Assembly: GCF_001039355.2 (NCBI RefSeq)
Contig: NW_019774792.1
Location: forward strand, 161,005-225,004
Reading direction: 5' to 3'
Source: Lingula anatina
Taxonomy: Eukaryota; Brachiopoda; Lingulata; Lingulida; Lingulidae
Length of the DNA: 64,000 nt
Positions 47,801 through 60,500 of the stretch are shown in pieces. Position 1 is the stretch's first letter. The number at the start of each line of letters is the position of its first letter. A program made the translations under genes and the position numbers. Under the pieces are notes generated by a model. That model searched no databases. It was not told the origin of the DNA and saw only the letters and a program-made list of their open reading frames with translations.

Positions 47801-49555
47801 ATATATATATACCTAGTATATGTAATATATATATTACATTCTCCGTTTTGTTCTTTTGAATTCACTTCTCCCAAGATTTTGACGCATAAAAATCACAATT
47901 GATTATTTTGATCTATGGATTACTTGTATCTAATTTTTTATGAAAAAAAAATGTCTGCAATATAACATCAGTTATTTTCTCACAAAATCATACTAACTAA
48001 ATCAAATCAATAGGGGCTCAACCCTTTTTTTCTCTTATTTCAAATGTTTTTCTCTCATTTTAAATGATTTTAAACACATTTAGGCTTCTATCAAAACAAC
48101 CCAGTCCAGACTAGACAGCTGCTGTGCATCTATCTTAAAAATAAAATGACAATATTTCAAGGGTGAATGTATCCCCCCTACCCTTCATTTATGTGAGGGT
48201 AAAAACTGGTTTCAAGTTTTAAATGATCAGTTGAAGTGGTTACTGTAATTGCCTGGCAAGCAGGCAGGTGTTGGGTGGAATTAATAAGTAAAACTGCTTT
48301 TAGGATTTTTTTATCACCCCAATGTAAATGGGTCAAGTCAAGATTACAAAATGCAGAAAACCGGGTAATTAGCATATGTTGAAATAATAGCAACATTGTC
48401 AGATTTTGTCTTCACAATGAAGCCACACAGACATAATTTATCCAATGGCTTCCTCTATCTATAAGATATAGTGTTTGTCTATTGGGATTTAAGGCATATG
48501 TGCTTAAAGCAGGTAATAAACCTGATATGACTTCCTTTCTAAAATTGCCCAAGCTCATTCAGCTCCTTTACACCTACCTGATCAGCAAGCATCAGCACTG
48601 TTTTCATAGTGAAGCGCCTGGAGCAGAAATTGAATAAGTCTTCCAAGCTTGGACCTAACAAGTCCATCACTAGACAGTTGTAGTCTTTCTCTTGTCCATA
48701 AAATCTGAAACAAAAAATATTTGCTTTTATAAGTAACACACGTGCCAGTAAGGAAGGTACACTACTCAAAAATGTACTTCTCAACACCATTTTACAGAGT
48801 GGACAGGGAAATGAAGCATAAATAAATATAATTATTCCCCTACTTGTGTTTGTGCAGAAATGCATGGAGAAAAGAGTAAACTTTTTCATGCATGCTTAAA
48901 AATAACCCCTATGCTGGTTTTTGATCCCCATTGCCGTGAGGAGTAACTGGCTGTGTAGATTAAACCTAGCATTTAGTTGCAAAGAATTTGTTTTATATGT
49001 ATGTACTTAACTATTTAAATAAATGTACTGTTAAGTTATTTTTTGTGTAAAAGAGTAGTTACATGTTTATGTCCATGATTGTACCTTGGGTGTAACACTG
49101 AGTGGTTATCTATATCAGACATGCTGAAACTGTCGGTCTGATTGGTCATGACTGGCAAAATTTGTCTGGACCGGTAAAAAATTGGACTTAGTCGGTCCAC
49201 AGGACCGACAAGAGTTTTAAGAGACACCATTTTGAATTTACAGTCATCATTCGACATACTTCACTAAAAAAAATTATATAAAGCCCAAAGCGTTTTTCCC
49301 TTCCATTTCAAACCGACCACATTCATAAACAAAGCTACCTAATCTTAGTATCCGTCTCAAAAAAAAAAAAAAGGTGATTTTCGGTCTGGCAAAAATCTAT
49401 TCGGTTCGTCAAATTTTTCATTACTGCAGTCCAAATGTCCGGCCATTCTGAAAAGTTTTCAGCATGTCTGCTATATAAAGAAATCTGAATCTATATTGTA
49501 GCTAAAAAAAGTTTCACATGACTTTTTTAATGTCATATTTATATAACGACTATAC

Positions 49556-49618
<63 letters not shown>

Positions 49619-52600
49619 GATGGACAGATAATCATCCCCTTTCCATAAACAATCCGTGAATTTTATATGCATATATACTGTATACATTTCATTTTATTTA
49701 TAATTATTTATTTTTTTCTAATCATGAACCTTTACTATTTCATTCATTTACAGATGCAGGTGGCAGGGGTAGTAACCTGCAAATGGGCAAAACAATATTC
49801 TCTCTTATAGGCAGGGCAAGAGCATCAATTCCAAGAGAGGCATAAGTAAACTTAGGGACCATTCCCTGTCCCTATTGTACCAACTATGGATCGATCTATC
49901 TCTGAGGGGATTCTCGCTAAATTGCAATCAACTTAAACGGCTTAGATGTCTGTCAAGCCTACTTAAGCTTCTAATTAATTATCGTTTAGCAGCTTCAGTA
50001 TGCGTGCAGTATCTTAGCCGCTTAAGCTAAAAGAAATTTAGTGAGGAACTCCTTGAAGATGGATCAATCCTGTTAGATCAATTTTGGTATGGGAACCCAG
50101 TGTTATATGATAATTTAACTTAGTTCTAAATCAACCCACAACAGCAGTAGCTGGACGAACATACAAGATAATATATATATCAATTGAGCTTTTCAGAACA
50201 CTAACCTCAAGTAATAATCCACCAATCAATCAGCTGCGTACACTTTCTAATATTGTATTGCTTCCATTTTGCCATAAAAACAGGGAAATCAATACAGAGC
50301 TGTATATTGTTTGAACAGTGTCCTGATTACCATTAAGGTATTGATAAAATACATTTACTAAAATATGTGTACAACTGCCCAAAATGGAAAAAGAGAGGGC
50401 AAATTTTTACAATAATGTGCTAATTTTAAATCTGTATTAAAAAAAAAATATTGCACACAAGTAATGCATGTATGCAATTAATTTGCCAACAATCCAATCC
50501 ACTACTCCATGTTTATAACAAACAAGTGTGAAGTGGTAAGTGGGCTGTCGTATAAAGAATCAAAATAAAGATTTACATTAAGCAACTTAGTCAACATGGG
50601 CTTCAGTTTATATGAATTCATCCTTAATATTACCTCTTGGTCAAACATGTCAAACCTTTGGCAAATAATACTGCAGATTGAAAAGATAGCTCAAGTGTAA
50701 CCCAGATTTTTATGCTGATTTGCTCTGCTGAACAATAAAAAACATCTACTAGTATTGAAGCACTGAAACTCTCACTAAACATGCCTTAACACATACTTAC
50801 AAAACATTATAACTCTCTTAGTATGTGCTTCATCATTTTGATAAACTTATACTTTGTTAAATTCTTTTCAAGCATGCTCTTTAACACTCTTGTGATAACT
50901 GCCATCCCTAAAGGATCAGAGATGAATTTTTAATTACTGGTTTAACGCTAAAACCAACACATCAGTAGCACTTAAAATTTACAGGCTGGTAGATACCAAC
51001 TGACTTTAACTTGAACTTCCACTTTACTGTAGTAATTACCAGTGAGATAATGTTCCCACCCTTTTTTTCTTCTGCATGCAATATATTAGACTACCATGTC
51101 ATTTTTGTGCAGATAAGCAAATGTAAGTTTACCTGCTGATTATTTAATCTAGCACAATCTATTATCAGAAAAGTGATGCATATTTTCAAAACTATGTTTC
51201 TTTCCAGAAAGAGGCATTGACATTATATTGCTACAGAAAACCATCTATGAATGATTGTAATGATAATAAACAAAAGAAAATGATATATTCACCCTGCATT
51301 GGAATTTCCAACTTCAGGCATATAAGTTAAGCATTTCATCTATTCCCTATCTTATTCTTCATTTATAGGCAAACTTTCATAGAAAAGTGTTTATCAATTT
51401 ATAGAATTTAAAAATTAAGAATGTATCATCATTATCATTATCATGTCATCCCACCACCATCTGATACATATCCAAACTGCCTGCTGCTGACTTGGAAAAT
51501 TCCCATGAGTCTTGGTACTGCACATTAGATGTATAGAGAAGCCAAGTTTAATAGGGCTGCATTATATAGCTATCCAAAGTAAATGTTCATATGTTCTGAA
51601 TTACTTTTCACCAAACAGATAACTTCACACATTTCACATAGGTCTGTAAACATTTTTCTAATATTCAAAACACACACTCAATGCTTTTAATGTCATATTT
51701 TTTCCTGATTATGATAACTATATGACAAGTCAAGATAAAGAAATCAAAATTATTCAGTTCAGCATCCACCAATTATAAGTGGTCGCAAAAGTATATTCCA
51801 TTCAATCATTGCAACCCTATTTAATACCCCCTAGAAACAGCATTTGACTTAAAAAGAAGCCAGTACTTGTACCAGTAACATAACAAAAAAGCTCTTACTA
51901 GTAGGCCAATCCCACCATATGCACCTACTAGTATTTATTTTTTCTTAACAGTTATGGCTCTAAAGTACAAAGACAACTACTTAGTGGTTTTTCTGTAGTG
52001 CAATGACTCATATCAGCTTTTACCTGAGTAACAGTTATGCCCATATTGTTTTACTTCCTGTATGGATGAGACAACTTACTGCATTGTTTCACAATCCAAC
52101 CCCAATCAACACCACTGTACATTATTATGTTATTTAAAATGATATCAAGAGTGAGATCAAGAAATGAAATAGTATACAGACCAAACCTGACTCGCTTTGC
52201 AGTATCTGTAGACTAAAACTTACCGAGATCACAATATGAATAATAACACTAACAGACAACCAGCAGGATGCACTAGTAAAATGTTATATGTATACTGTAA
52301 AATACTGATAATTATTGTTTTACCAGAAGCATAATGTAATAGGGAATAATTATATATCAAGCAAGTCTACACAGATGGACCTGTATTTGTTATTTGACTT
52401 ACCTTATGTGTGGGATTCCAACTCCACCTTGAAGTATTTTGTACAGTTTGCTTTCATACAAAAGCTGGGGATGCCTGGCTTTCGTGGACTCTAATTTAAC
52501 TGCCACTTCCTGAAATATAAGATTCACATCGATATTACACTGTACACACTTTACAGGGATTAAATAAAGAAATGTACAGAAAATGTAGAAAACAAAGAGC

Positions 52601-52733
52601 ATACCTCTCCATTTAGAGTATTAATCCCCAAGTAGATATCCCCAAATGAACCACTGCCTATTTTTCGTACTAATTTGTACTTTCCGCCAACTATGAATTC
52701 AGCCTTTTTTGGACCTTCACACGAACCAGCCAT
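44837..52733 (-). CDS. CSNK1A1: Casein kinase I alpha (CSNK1A1), seven exons, one frameshift
   Basis: Ser/Thr kinase of the beta-catenin destruction complex, Hedgehog and circadian pathways. Exons in transcript order: 52733-52605 (start [17 protein letters not shown]), 52509-52403, 48704-48578, 47461-47362, 47163-46945, 45727-45653 and 45055-44837 (stop). Near-identical to animal CK1 alpha: Gly loop GSGSFGD, VAVKLES catalytic Lys, [21 protein letters not shown], the CK1 signature [20 protein letters not shown], and [17 protein letters not shown]. The tail is short ([18 protein letters not shown]). Without the extra base the protein is 324 residues (human 325-337). Exon 47362-47461 is 100 nt where 99 are expected; an extra A in the AAAA run at 47422-47425 (TTTT on the coding strand) breaks the HRDIKPDN catalytic loop. 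Confidence 0.95.
45130..45500 (+). mobile_element. Candidate solo LTR
   Basis: In CSNK1A1 intron 6, on the + strand: TATAAATA (about 45298), a CAG-rich transcribed-looking stretch, AATAAA near 45453, and about 50 bases later the end GGTAGCAACA. TATA, polyadenylation signal and a short downstream piece in this order are typical of an LTR. No target duplication or paired LTR was found, so this stays tentative. Confidence 0.3.
49116..49470. mobile_element. 355-bp MITE (CAG...CTG ends)
   Basis: Inverted termini CAGACATGCTGAAA at both ends, flanked by perfect 6-bp duplications CTATAT at 49110-49115 and 49471-49476. The interior repeats CGGTCTG and GGTCC-type words (for example TCGGTCTGATTGG and GGACCGGTAAAAAA) and has no coding capacity. 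In CSNK1A1 intron 2. Confidence 0.85.
49558..49610. repeat. (TA)n microsatellite
   Basis: About 50 bases of alternating TA followed by a short CACACACA tract in CSNK1A1 intron 2. Confidence 0.95.
49870..50105. mobile_element. MITE with long imperfect inverted repeats (copy 3)
   Basis: Left arm ACCAACTATGGATCGATCTATC ends with a GGGGATTCTCGCTAAATTGC block, mirrored by the reverse of the right arm (CCATACCAAAATTGATC, then GATTGATCCATC and TTCCTCACTAAATT). Same family as copies at 21500 and 29435. Confidence 0.6.
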
Positions 52734-55700
52734 TGTTTCTTCCGAATTTCAGATCAAAATATACAACCTCGAAGTATCTGTTAACCTGTAAAATGCCCCC
52801 GAATTAGTCCAATCCACTTTTGTTGGGAGACATTTTCTCTCTCTTGGTGACGTCTTTCATCCAACAAAACGCAAAGGATGCTGGGAAGGTAACCAGTCGC
52901 CCAGGGTAACCTGCACAATGAACCGCTTTGTCCATTTTAAACTGAATGAAAGAAAGGGCACCGGACGGAGTGTTTATATGTTATCAAATGATTGAATAGG
53001 TTTATTGATTTGAATTGAATTGTGTTTATAATCTAGGTCTGGGCTCACTGCTTTTATATTTAACTCACTGCGTATAATTTTGAAACAAGCAACTGCGATT
53101 GCTATGGACACAAAGTGTTTTTGTTTCGTCTATTTGAGTTACTTTTCAAAGTTAAATAGGTATTTTTAGTCTATTTAAAGGACAAAGAACTTTTTGGTGA
53201 AACTGAATTCACTGAACAATGCATATATATTATTTTTATTTGTTAAAGATCGTGACATATATACAGTACATGCACTATATATGGTGCTATACCTTTTTTA
53301 AATATTTATTTGTATATAAGATATATCCATCTAACACGTACAGAACCTTATTAAAAAAAAAAGAGTATAAAATAACAATAAAACAGGTCCGTGACAGCTG
53401 TGTGAGTGTGTTCAAAAGGCAACATATTTTAATTAGTACTTACAATGTAATTCAGTAAATTTTGAGAAATTATAACTGGAAATTAGCAAGTTGAGATCAA
53501 TAAAGGTTAAACACAATGTATATATTGTGTTGATGATTGGTGCAGTTCCCAATCTTTAAATTGACTCCACCCTGATCTATAAATACTAGAAGTGTGCTGT
53601 GGTACGGCCGTTGGGTGGGCTCGTTTGTTGGCCAGAGTTGCATCACAGGAAATTTTCAAATGTGTTAGCTGTGTAAATAATATGTCGCACCTAGTGCACT
53701 AAGGAATTCAATAGACCTGCTAGCGTATACCAAAAATGAACCAGTTAGCATGCTAATAGTAAAACCACCTAAACTAACGTGAGAAATATCTGGCAATCAA
53801 TTTCTCTAAACAAGTCAGCAAAGCTATCAAATGAACAGACAAAAAACAGAAAATAAATGATGCACAATATAGTTTTTTTAATGTTGATGCCATATTACAT
53901 AATTATGCTAAACAGCAAAATTAATACCAAATTTTAATAATGCACAACATGTAACATGGATATAAGCAATGTGTTACTAGCATGGGGCTTCAGGCCCACA
54001 AGAGTTTGTAGTCACACATGGGAAATGATAAAACAAAATATGCATAAATTCTGTTAGGCCAATTCAACTAACCATATTGAAGTTACAATTAAAATAATTA
54101 AGTAAAGTTTTTCTTTCATGGCAATTGTGGTACGTAGCAGTGCACAAAAAGTTTTTTTTTGTGCGTGTCAATTTGATGCAAATTTTACATGTAGGCCTAG
54201 ATACTGATTATGGGTGTATAATCACCACCAATTTTTAATTAATATATGAACTATACATAAAATATGTAACTTCCATACAGCTTCATGGCGATGAGTATTC
54301 AAATTTCATCATTGAAAATGCCAATATGAGCAAGGATGAGTGCAGATAACCATTGGCAAAGTGCCCATCATCAAAATTTTTTAATAATTTGCTATTATAA
54401 AGTTTATGCACATATTTGTTGTGTGAAAAAATATTATTTGGTTTGAGGCATTGTAACTTAGTATTTTTAATGAGTTATATGTGGGGGGAGGGGTATCCAG
54501 ATTTACCTGTTGTATGCAGTCTAATCAATCAGAGCAACTTGTTTCAGCATAAATATTACATTAATGATTTTTTTCTAATGAAACTTGTCTTGTGGTGTAA
54601 AAAAAGAGTTATATGTGGTGTGGCACAAGTAAATGGGAAAGGAATTTTTTTTTTAATCCTAGAGAAAAGAGGGAGGGGTGTTGTATTATGATATTTTCTC
54701 ACAGAAGCTATCACTGATTTCACTTTACTGTATAAAAGTTTTGTAACTAAGAAAACTTGTTTCAGCGTATATTAATTTTATATAACTTTTATCACAGACT
54801 AGCATTTGTTGGTCTAAATAATTGTATTGATAACCAATGCACATTTTGTACAAGGCTCTAAGAAATAGTAAAAAATGCTAAAACCAAAAGGCTGTTACAG
54901 TAACAACAAGAAATCATGTGTAAATTAAAGCACTCTAAACAGTTATTTGGAATGTTTCCATTAACCATAAAATGAACAAGGTATAAATTGTACCAAAATA
55001 ATGATAAGGTAAAAGTAAAAACTGAATGAAAATATAGTAAACATAATAACAGTTATGGCCAATAATCTGTATGACAATGAAATTAAATCTCCTAAAAAAT
55101 ACTTAATATATGATTATGTATGTGATAAAGACCTTGCATAGAATGTAATGCAAGAGTTATTTTATACAAAATATACAAAGATGAGAATAAAAAATGTATA
55201 AGAAACAATAGATAATTAATCAGATGTGCTGTCCAAAACACTTTCTGTCTCGCTATAATACTGTCACCACTTGATGTTGGTAAATGTGAGGCATCCAAAC
55301 AACCTTTTCCACAACATAATTTTCAATTGCATCCCTGCCTCATGGCAAACCCTATATACTACAGAACAAGTAATATGTGCACAACTTCCAACTGTCTTGG
55401 AACCTGCTTTACATTGACAGTACCAGCCGCTGATGGGTCTAGTTTTGCTATGGGAGGTCTGAATCCATAACGTGTACTGGTGGCTAGATGTGTGCCTTAA
55501 TTAACTATTTTGGCTCTGGTTAAATCAGGTGCATCCTTGCATACACTGATTTCAAACTGCCCATCTAGCAGATGCTCATCAGTATACTGGCTAGCTTGCT
55601 TTATCTGGTAAATGTCTGGTAATTAATTATAGGCTGGTGGTCTCTTGTTTGGACTATTTACCATGTCAATAGGTTTTCACTGATCTCCTTGACAACAAAA

Positions 55701-55972
55701 GCCATTCATAGCATTTTGGAAAAAAAAAACATATATCTTTTCAACCTTGAATAATAAGCTTGTCTGAGGAAGGGGCTCATATAAAAAATGAACATATTTT
55801 ATCCTCAAGTCATTGTGAGATTATTCTTTCAATCAGCACTACATGTAAGAATAAAGCAATCAAAATATTAATCACAAACAATGATTGGCCACTTATTGGC
55901 TTTCTTTTTTACACATGCACCTTCTGTACCCAATTACAAAATTTCACAGTTGTCACCTTACTATTACTAAAG

Positions 55973-55973
55973 N
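55973..55973. other. Single ambiguous base
   Basis: One N in the CSNK1A1-NFU1 interval. The following about 60 bases resemble 56119-56170 (both contain TTGACCTTTGACCTAC), but the end-overlap pattern seen at the two joins near 26-30 kb is not clear here. Confidence 0.8.
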
Positions 55974-56333
55974 GCAATCTAAATGTGACCTTAAAATTGA
56001 CCTTTGACCTACTTTTCACCATGAACTGAACTCTGCTAATTTCTTTCTCTTTTAACTCCTAACCTGGCAGAGATAGGTCCATTGTTACTATTGAACTTGA
56101 ATAGGAAGTCATATACTGGCAATCTTACTGTGAAATTGACCTTTGACCTACCTTTTGATGAACTTAACTTTGATTGTACCATTTTAAGTTATATATTTTT
56201 TTTTTGCATATTTTGAAAATTCTTGTTGATTGCATTTTTACAGCTTGTCAAGCAAAAGACTGGTGGCTGTGTCCCTTATTTTGTGTATGTGGGGGTCTAT
56301 ACAAATGCGCTTGCTCCAGCTGGTGGTACAATA

Positions 56334-56368
56334 TTCGGAGGCGGCATCGCCTCTCTGATCCTCTAGTT
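56334..56368. repeat. Dispersed repeat with AGAGGCG-type hairpin (copy 2)
   Basis: GGAGGCG-GCAT-CGCCTCT then CTGATCCTCTAGTT, matching the end of the repeat at 38571-38715 with two base differences in the hairpin, one in the stem and one in the loop. Confidence 0.55.
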
Positions 56369-57459
56369 GAAGAAGATAGTTAATGGAATCCCTTTTTTCA
56401 GTTGTATAGTAGTTGATCAGTTTTGGATAGACTGAAGAATGGATGGATGAAAAGCTGGGTTGAAGTTGTATAATTTTTTATCTCATATGGGAAGTGTTAC
56501 AGTAAAATTCTGCATCCAAATATAGCAAAAAGACATAATGTAGAAAACTAATTAATAGTATGCTTAATTTCAAGCTGTTTCTATCAGAGCTTGAGCACTA
56601 CTGTAAGTTAGAAAGAAATATGTTAAGGTAAGATATGACAGTAATTATATTTTAATCATATTTATTCCAGAGACATATTTATTTATACATACATATAAAG
56701 GTGGAAATTCAGTATTCTAGCATTATATGCTCATTTTTGAAAATCATAATACAAAATAAACTAACCATTGGATGAATAATTATTATGGAAAGAGATTAAA
56801 TATTCTCAGTATACTCCTAAGCAGGAGATAGGGCACCATTTGTAGTTTTACAGGCTGTGCACTAATACCTAAACTTAAGACAACACTTAATTAACACTGT
56901 AAAACTTGCACACAGGCTCAATCAAGGGTTGTGAATCCATGTTTCACCTCACCTCGCTTACATGGTTCTCATTTTCTGACACCCTGTGCTTGCCTCAATA
57001 TAGACTGTTATATTTCCCAAGCTATAGTAAAATAGTACCTTGATGCTTGTATGTGACTGTATCATATGAGTAATATGAGAGTAGACACTTAATAAAGCCA
57101 AAAGGAAATAAAACAAAAGATGATATGATTGTAATATGAATGGAATTCCTTTGAAAATAAAATAGTTTTTAAATTTTAGACTGCTTTGACTTCAGATAAA
57201 TCATAGGTTTAGGTCCACAACAAAAAAAATAGTTCAGTTTGAATATAATATGAATAAAAACTTGAGTGCCTTTTAACAAGAAAAAATCAGTTATGGAAAT
57301 GGTATGAAAATATGAAATTTTTCTTAAAACGACAATTATAGTTCTTGATTGTGAAATGTGAAATTGTTTTGTATAGCTGTAAGTGCTACACATGTTATTA
57401 ATGCGCCACAACTGTTTGATAGCAAAATATTAAATAACAAATTCATTTATGTTTTCTAG

Positions 57460-58649
57460 CTGTGGATTCTGAAGACAGTGAAACGGTTGCCATGATCAAG
57501 GAACTCCTGGATACCAGAATCAGGCCCACAGTACAAGAAGATGGAGGGGACATTGTTTTTGTGGTATGGAAGATTTGTCAGCTCTTTGCATTTGCATGGA
57601 TTCCATTTGTTTTTGACTAAAGATTTCTTTTGTTTTCAGTCAGAATAGTAACTAATTGAACTGTTAAAAAAACTGGATCATTTCAACCATTTTTTCCCAG
57701 TCTCACATTTGGACTTGATGGCAAAGCCCTGGATTGAATTTTGTTGCACAGCAAAGAGTTCCATTTGGAACCCCAACCTGAAATTATTTAGTTTGAATCT
57801 CTACAAGAAAGATTACTATAAAAGATCTGCCATAGGTACAATGATGATTGCAGCGAAGTTCCAAGAGATTGTTGTTTCAATTAATATAATTAATTATTCA
57901 ATCCCGTTTGAATAGTTCAATGAATTACCATATAGGGGAGGTTTTGTGTGTAGCGTCTTTACCTCTTTAAAGATACAAGTTCCCATCTACAAGTGCTTCT
58001 TTTTAAGAGGCCATTTATGGAAAAAATGCAGTTTCAAACATGATATAACATTCACTCTTAACAAATTTTAACTATTGATTGTAATTCATGATAATGGACT
58101 GTTGTTAATTTTGACTGTGCAAGATGGTGATGTTTTAAAGAGATTTTTCTGGTAAAAGGGCTCTTAATTTTTTCAAAAAACTTAAAATAGGGCTTTTTGA
58201 ATTGCTTCCAGGAATTTGATGAAAAAAGTGGGGTTGTGAAGCTCAAAATGCAAGGCTCCTGCACAAGCTGCCCTAGCTCTGTAGTCACTCTGAAACATGG
58301 AGTACAGAATATGCTGCAGTTTTATGTTCCTGAAGTTAAAGAAGTTGTTCAGGTATTTATGAAAAAAAGGGATAAATTTGCACATAGAGTAAATTTAACT
58401 ATTTTTGTTTAGTCATGCTTGTAAGAAACATTCAAAAAGAGCATTCATTTATAGTCGGAGAGTGAAGAGTCTTCAGAAATTGTTAATGAAGGGAGCCCAG
58501 TGCTTGTAATTTGTTGAAAAGGGTTTATGGATGTCAATGAATTTATCATTATTTTATTTTAATTGTTGCAGGTGGAGGATGAGGTAGATGAAATTTCACA
58601 AAAAGAATTTGATGAGTTTGAAAGGAACAACATGAACTGGAGGGATTAA
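57460..58649 (+). CDS. NFU1: NFU1 Fe-S scaffold, C-terminal NifU domain only
   Basis: Mitochondrial scaffold that delivers [4Fe-4S] clusters, notably to lipoate synthase and complex II. Three exons: 57460-57563, 58212-58352 and 58572-58649 (TAA). Together they read [28 protein letters not shown], then [21 protein letters not shown] with the cluster-binding CxxC pair (C-T-S-C), [15 protein letters not shown], and an acidic tail ending NNMNWRD. This covers the whole NifU-like domain, about 106 residues. The N-terminal Nfu_N domain and presequence (about 150 residues in human) are not recognised upstream within the window. The first visible exon starts in phase, needing one more base, so upstream exons must exist. 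AATAAA at 59635-59640 gives a 3' UTR of about 1 kb. Confidence 0.93.
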
Positions 58650-59997
58650 ATAAGGGTGCTAAACAGTGCAGTGCATTCATAATGGCCAAGCATTGCAAGG
58701 GAGTTGGATGACATGGCCACTGTAGGCATTGCTGTGCACGGGAGGATTCTCTCTGCACAATTAAAATGGCACTATTATTTTTCTTCTTTTTTGAGATCAA
58801 ATTATGAAACGCCCTATAATCGTTTGGTCAAATTTTGTGTGCCCTTCTGTAGCACTATTATAATGCTTGATGTTAATTTTGTTCAATTACAACGGTGTTT
58901 AATGAAAATCAATACTTATAGTTCTTGATGATTGACATCATATATTTGGCAACATAAAAATTACTAAACCAGTCTTTTTGTTGAAAAGTGGCAAAGGTTT
59001 ATCTGTCAAAACCATGCTCACAACATTACAAAAGTATTTTCTTGTCATGAAAATTGGACCAGTTCATAAACTGTAGTGATAGTGGATGACAGTGATTGCC
59101 TGTCAGTTTTAATATTGCACTTTACTAACATGTTAAGTCATATGCCCCCAAGACAGTATTTTAAATAATTCATGCTTACCATTACTCTTTAGCTGACACT
59201 GCCTTTGGTGGGTTTTTTATTTTATTCAGTCCATGTCAAGGATGAAGAATCAAATATAGTTACACAAAATTGTGGCAATATACAATTGTAACAACACACA
59301 GACTTTTTGAGTGATGGAATGAGGAGTCTTGATGCTGTTAAAATGCATTAACTTAATGAACTCTTCATGATGAAACATGTTCTGTCACAGATTTCATTAT
59401 TTCAGATTTGGCCATAATGTTTTCTTACATAAATTGCCAGTTTAAAAACACATTGAGGTCAGATGAAAATTTAGATTAGTATGCCTGATCTGAATAGGCT
59501 ATGCTTAACTGTATGAACAGTTTTAAAGCATTGTGCTTGTGGCAAATCAAGAAAATCAGAATCAGTTTTGGCCAGTTTTTGTTGAAGGTTACATGACTGC
59601 ATTTTGTGGTTTTATGCCTAGCATTTAAAGAAACAATAAAAAAGAAAGGACAGAAGAGTTGTTTGTACTTGTTTGCATTGTGCTAGATAGGTACGTGTGT
59701 GATCACAATTTCTCTTCACAGAGATTCATAGTACACTCTGAAAGATATTCCGTATACTGTAAAAGCCACTTGTGACTGATGCCTAAACTCTTCTCATCCC
59801 TGTTATCATCCACTTCAGCTTAATTTGAAAATGATTTGAGTCAGTCATATACACTTCTTATAATCCTTTAATAACAATCATCATCAAGAGAAATATATTC
59901 TGCTCCAAGGGCATAGTGAATGGGAAAAAAGCATCTTAAGAAGCCCTTAAGATTGTGAAATTTAAATTAGTTGGCTAAGAGCCATTGTTTGCTTTTC

Positions 59998-60325
59998 AAA
60001 GGGATAACAACTGTTAATTTTGGCCAAAAAATGAATTTTCCTGGGGTAAAGGACACTTTTCCCATACTTCCCAATGAATCCGTTCCCACATTCGAAGTTA
60101 GTCCCTGTTTTTTTTCTAAAAAGTTTGGTTTTTTGTTACATTCTCTTTAGAGATTAGTGTGTAGCCATCTGTCATGTGAGGTCATGTGATTACAAGCACT
60201 AACTCTGGAATAAATATGTCAACCGCCATTTGGGTGGTAAAGTTGAATTTATTATATTTCTATGAGTTGTTTGCAATTTATTTATAGTGAAATATGGATA
60301 TCTTACGAACAGTTGTTATCCCTTT
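59998..60325. mobile_element. MITE, 328 bp
   Basis: Terminal inverted repeats AAAGGGATAACAACTGTT at both ends. The interior shares TTTTGGCCAAAAAATGAATTTTCCTGG, broken here as TTTTGGCCAAAAAATG then AATTTTCCTGG, and GAAGTTAGTCC with the interrupted copy at 31711-34392. No coding capacity. Confidence 0.75.
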
Positions 60326-60500
60326 AATGGAGACCAGATTAAATGTTTTATTGAGCAAACAAGTCCAAGGATAACTTTCTTTATTCTAAAAGATGTGAGT
60401 AACAAGAATAAAATTGTACTTGGAAGAAATGCACATTTTTAAAATGTGTGCTTTCAAACAATAATGCAAAAAATGGGTCCAGTAAATATTGTACTGTAGA

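Larger units (their letters stand above)
52734..57459. other. Head-to-head intergenic region, CSNK1A1 promoter side to NFU1
   Basis: Holds the CSNK1A1 5' UTR and promoter (no TATA box seen near 52740-52960) and 4.5 kb of AT-rich DNA before the first recognised NFU1 exon. I could not find the N-terminal NFU1 exons here. A single N lies at 55973. A TATA-like CTATAAATACTA occurs near 53578. Two perfect DR1-type nuclear-receptor half-site pairs occur at 55998-56010 and 56137-56149, and a dispersed hairpin repeat at 56334-56368. Confidence 0.5.

Noticed and set aside
53219-53458. 79-residue + strand frame upstream of CSNK1A1
   Set aside because: AT-rich, Tyr/Ile/Lys composition and no conserved motif; typical of chance frames in AT-rich DNA.
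57709-57915. 68-residue + strand frame in the NFU1 intron
   Set aside because: Interrupts no exon and has no family match; the exons on each side join perfectly without it.
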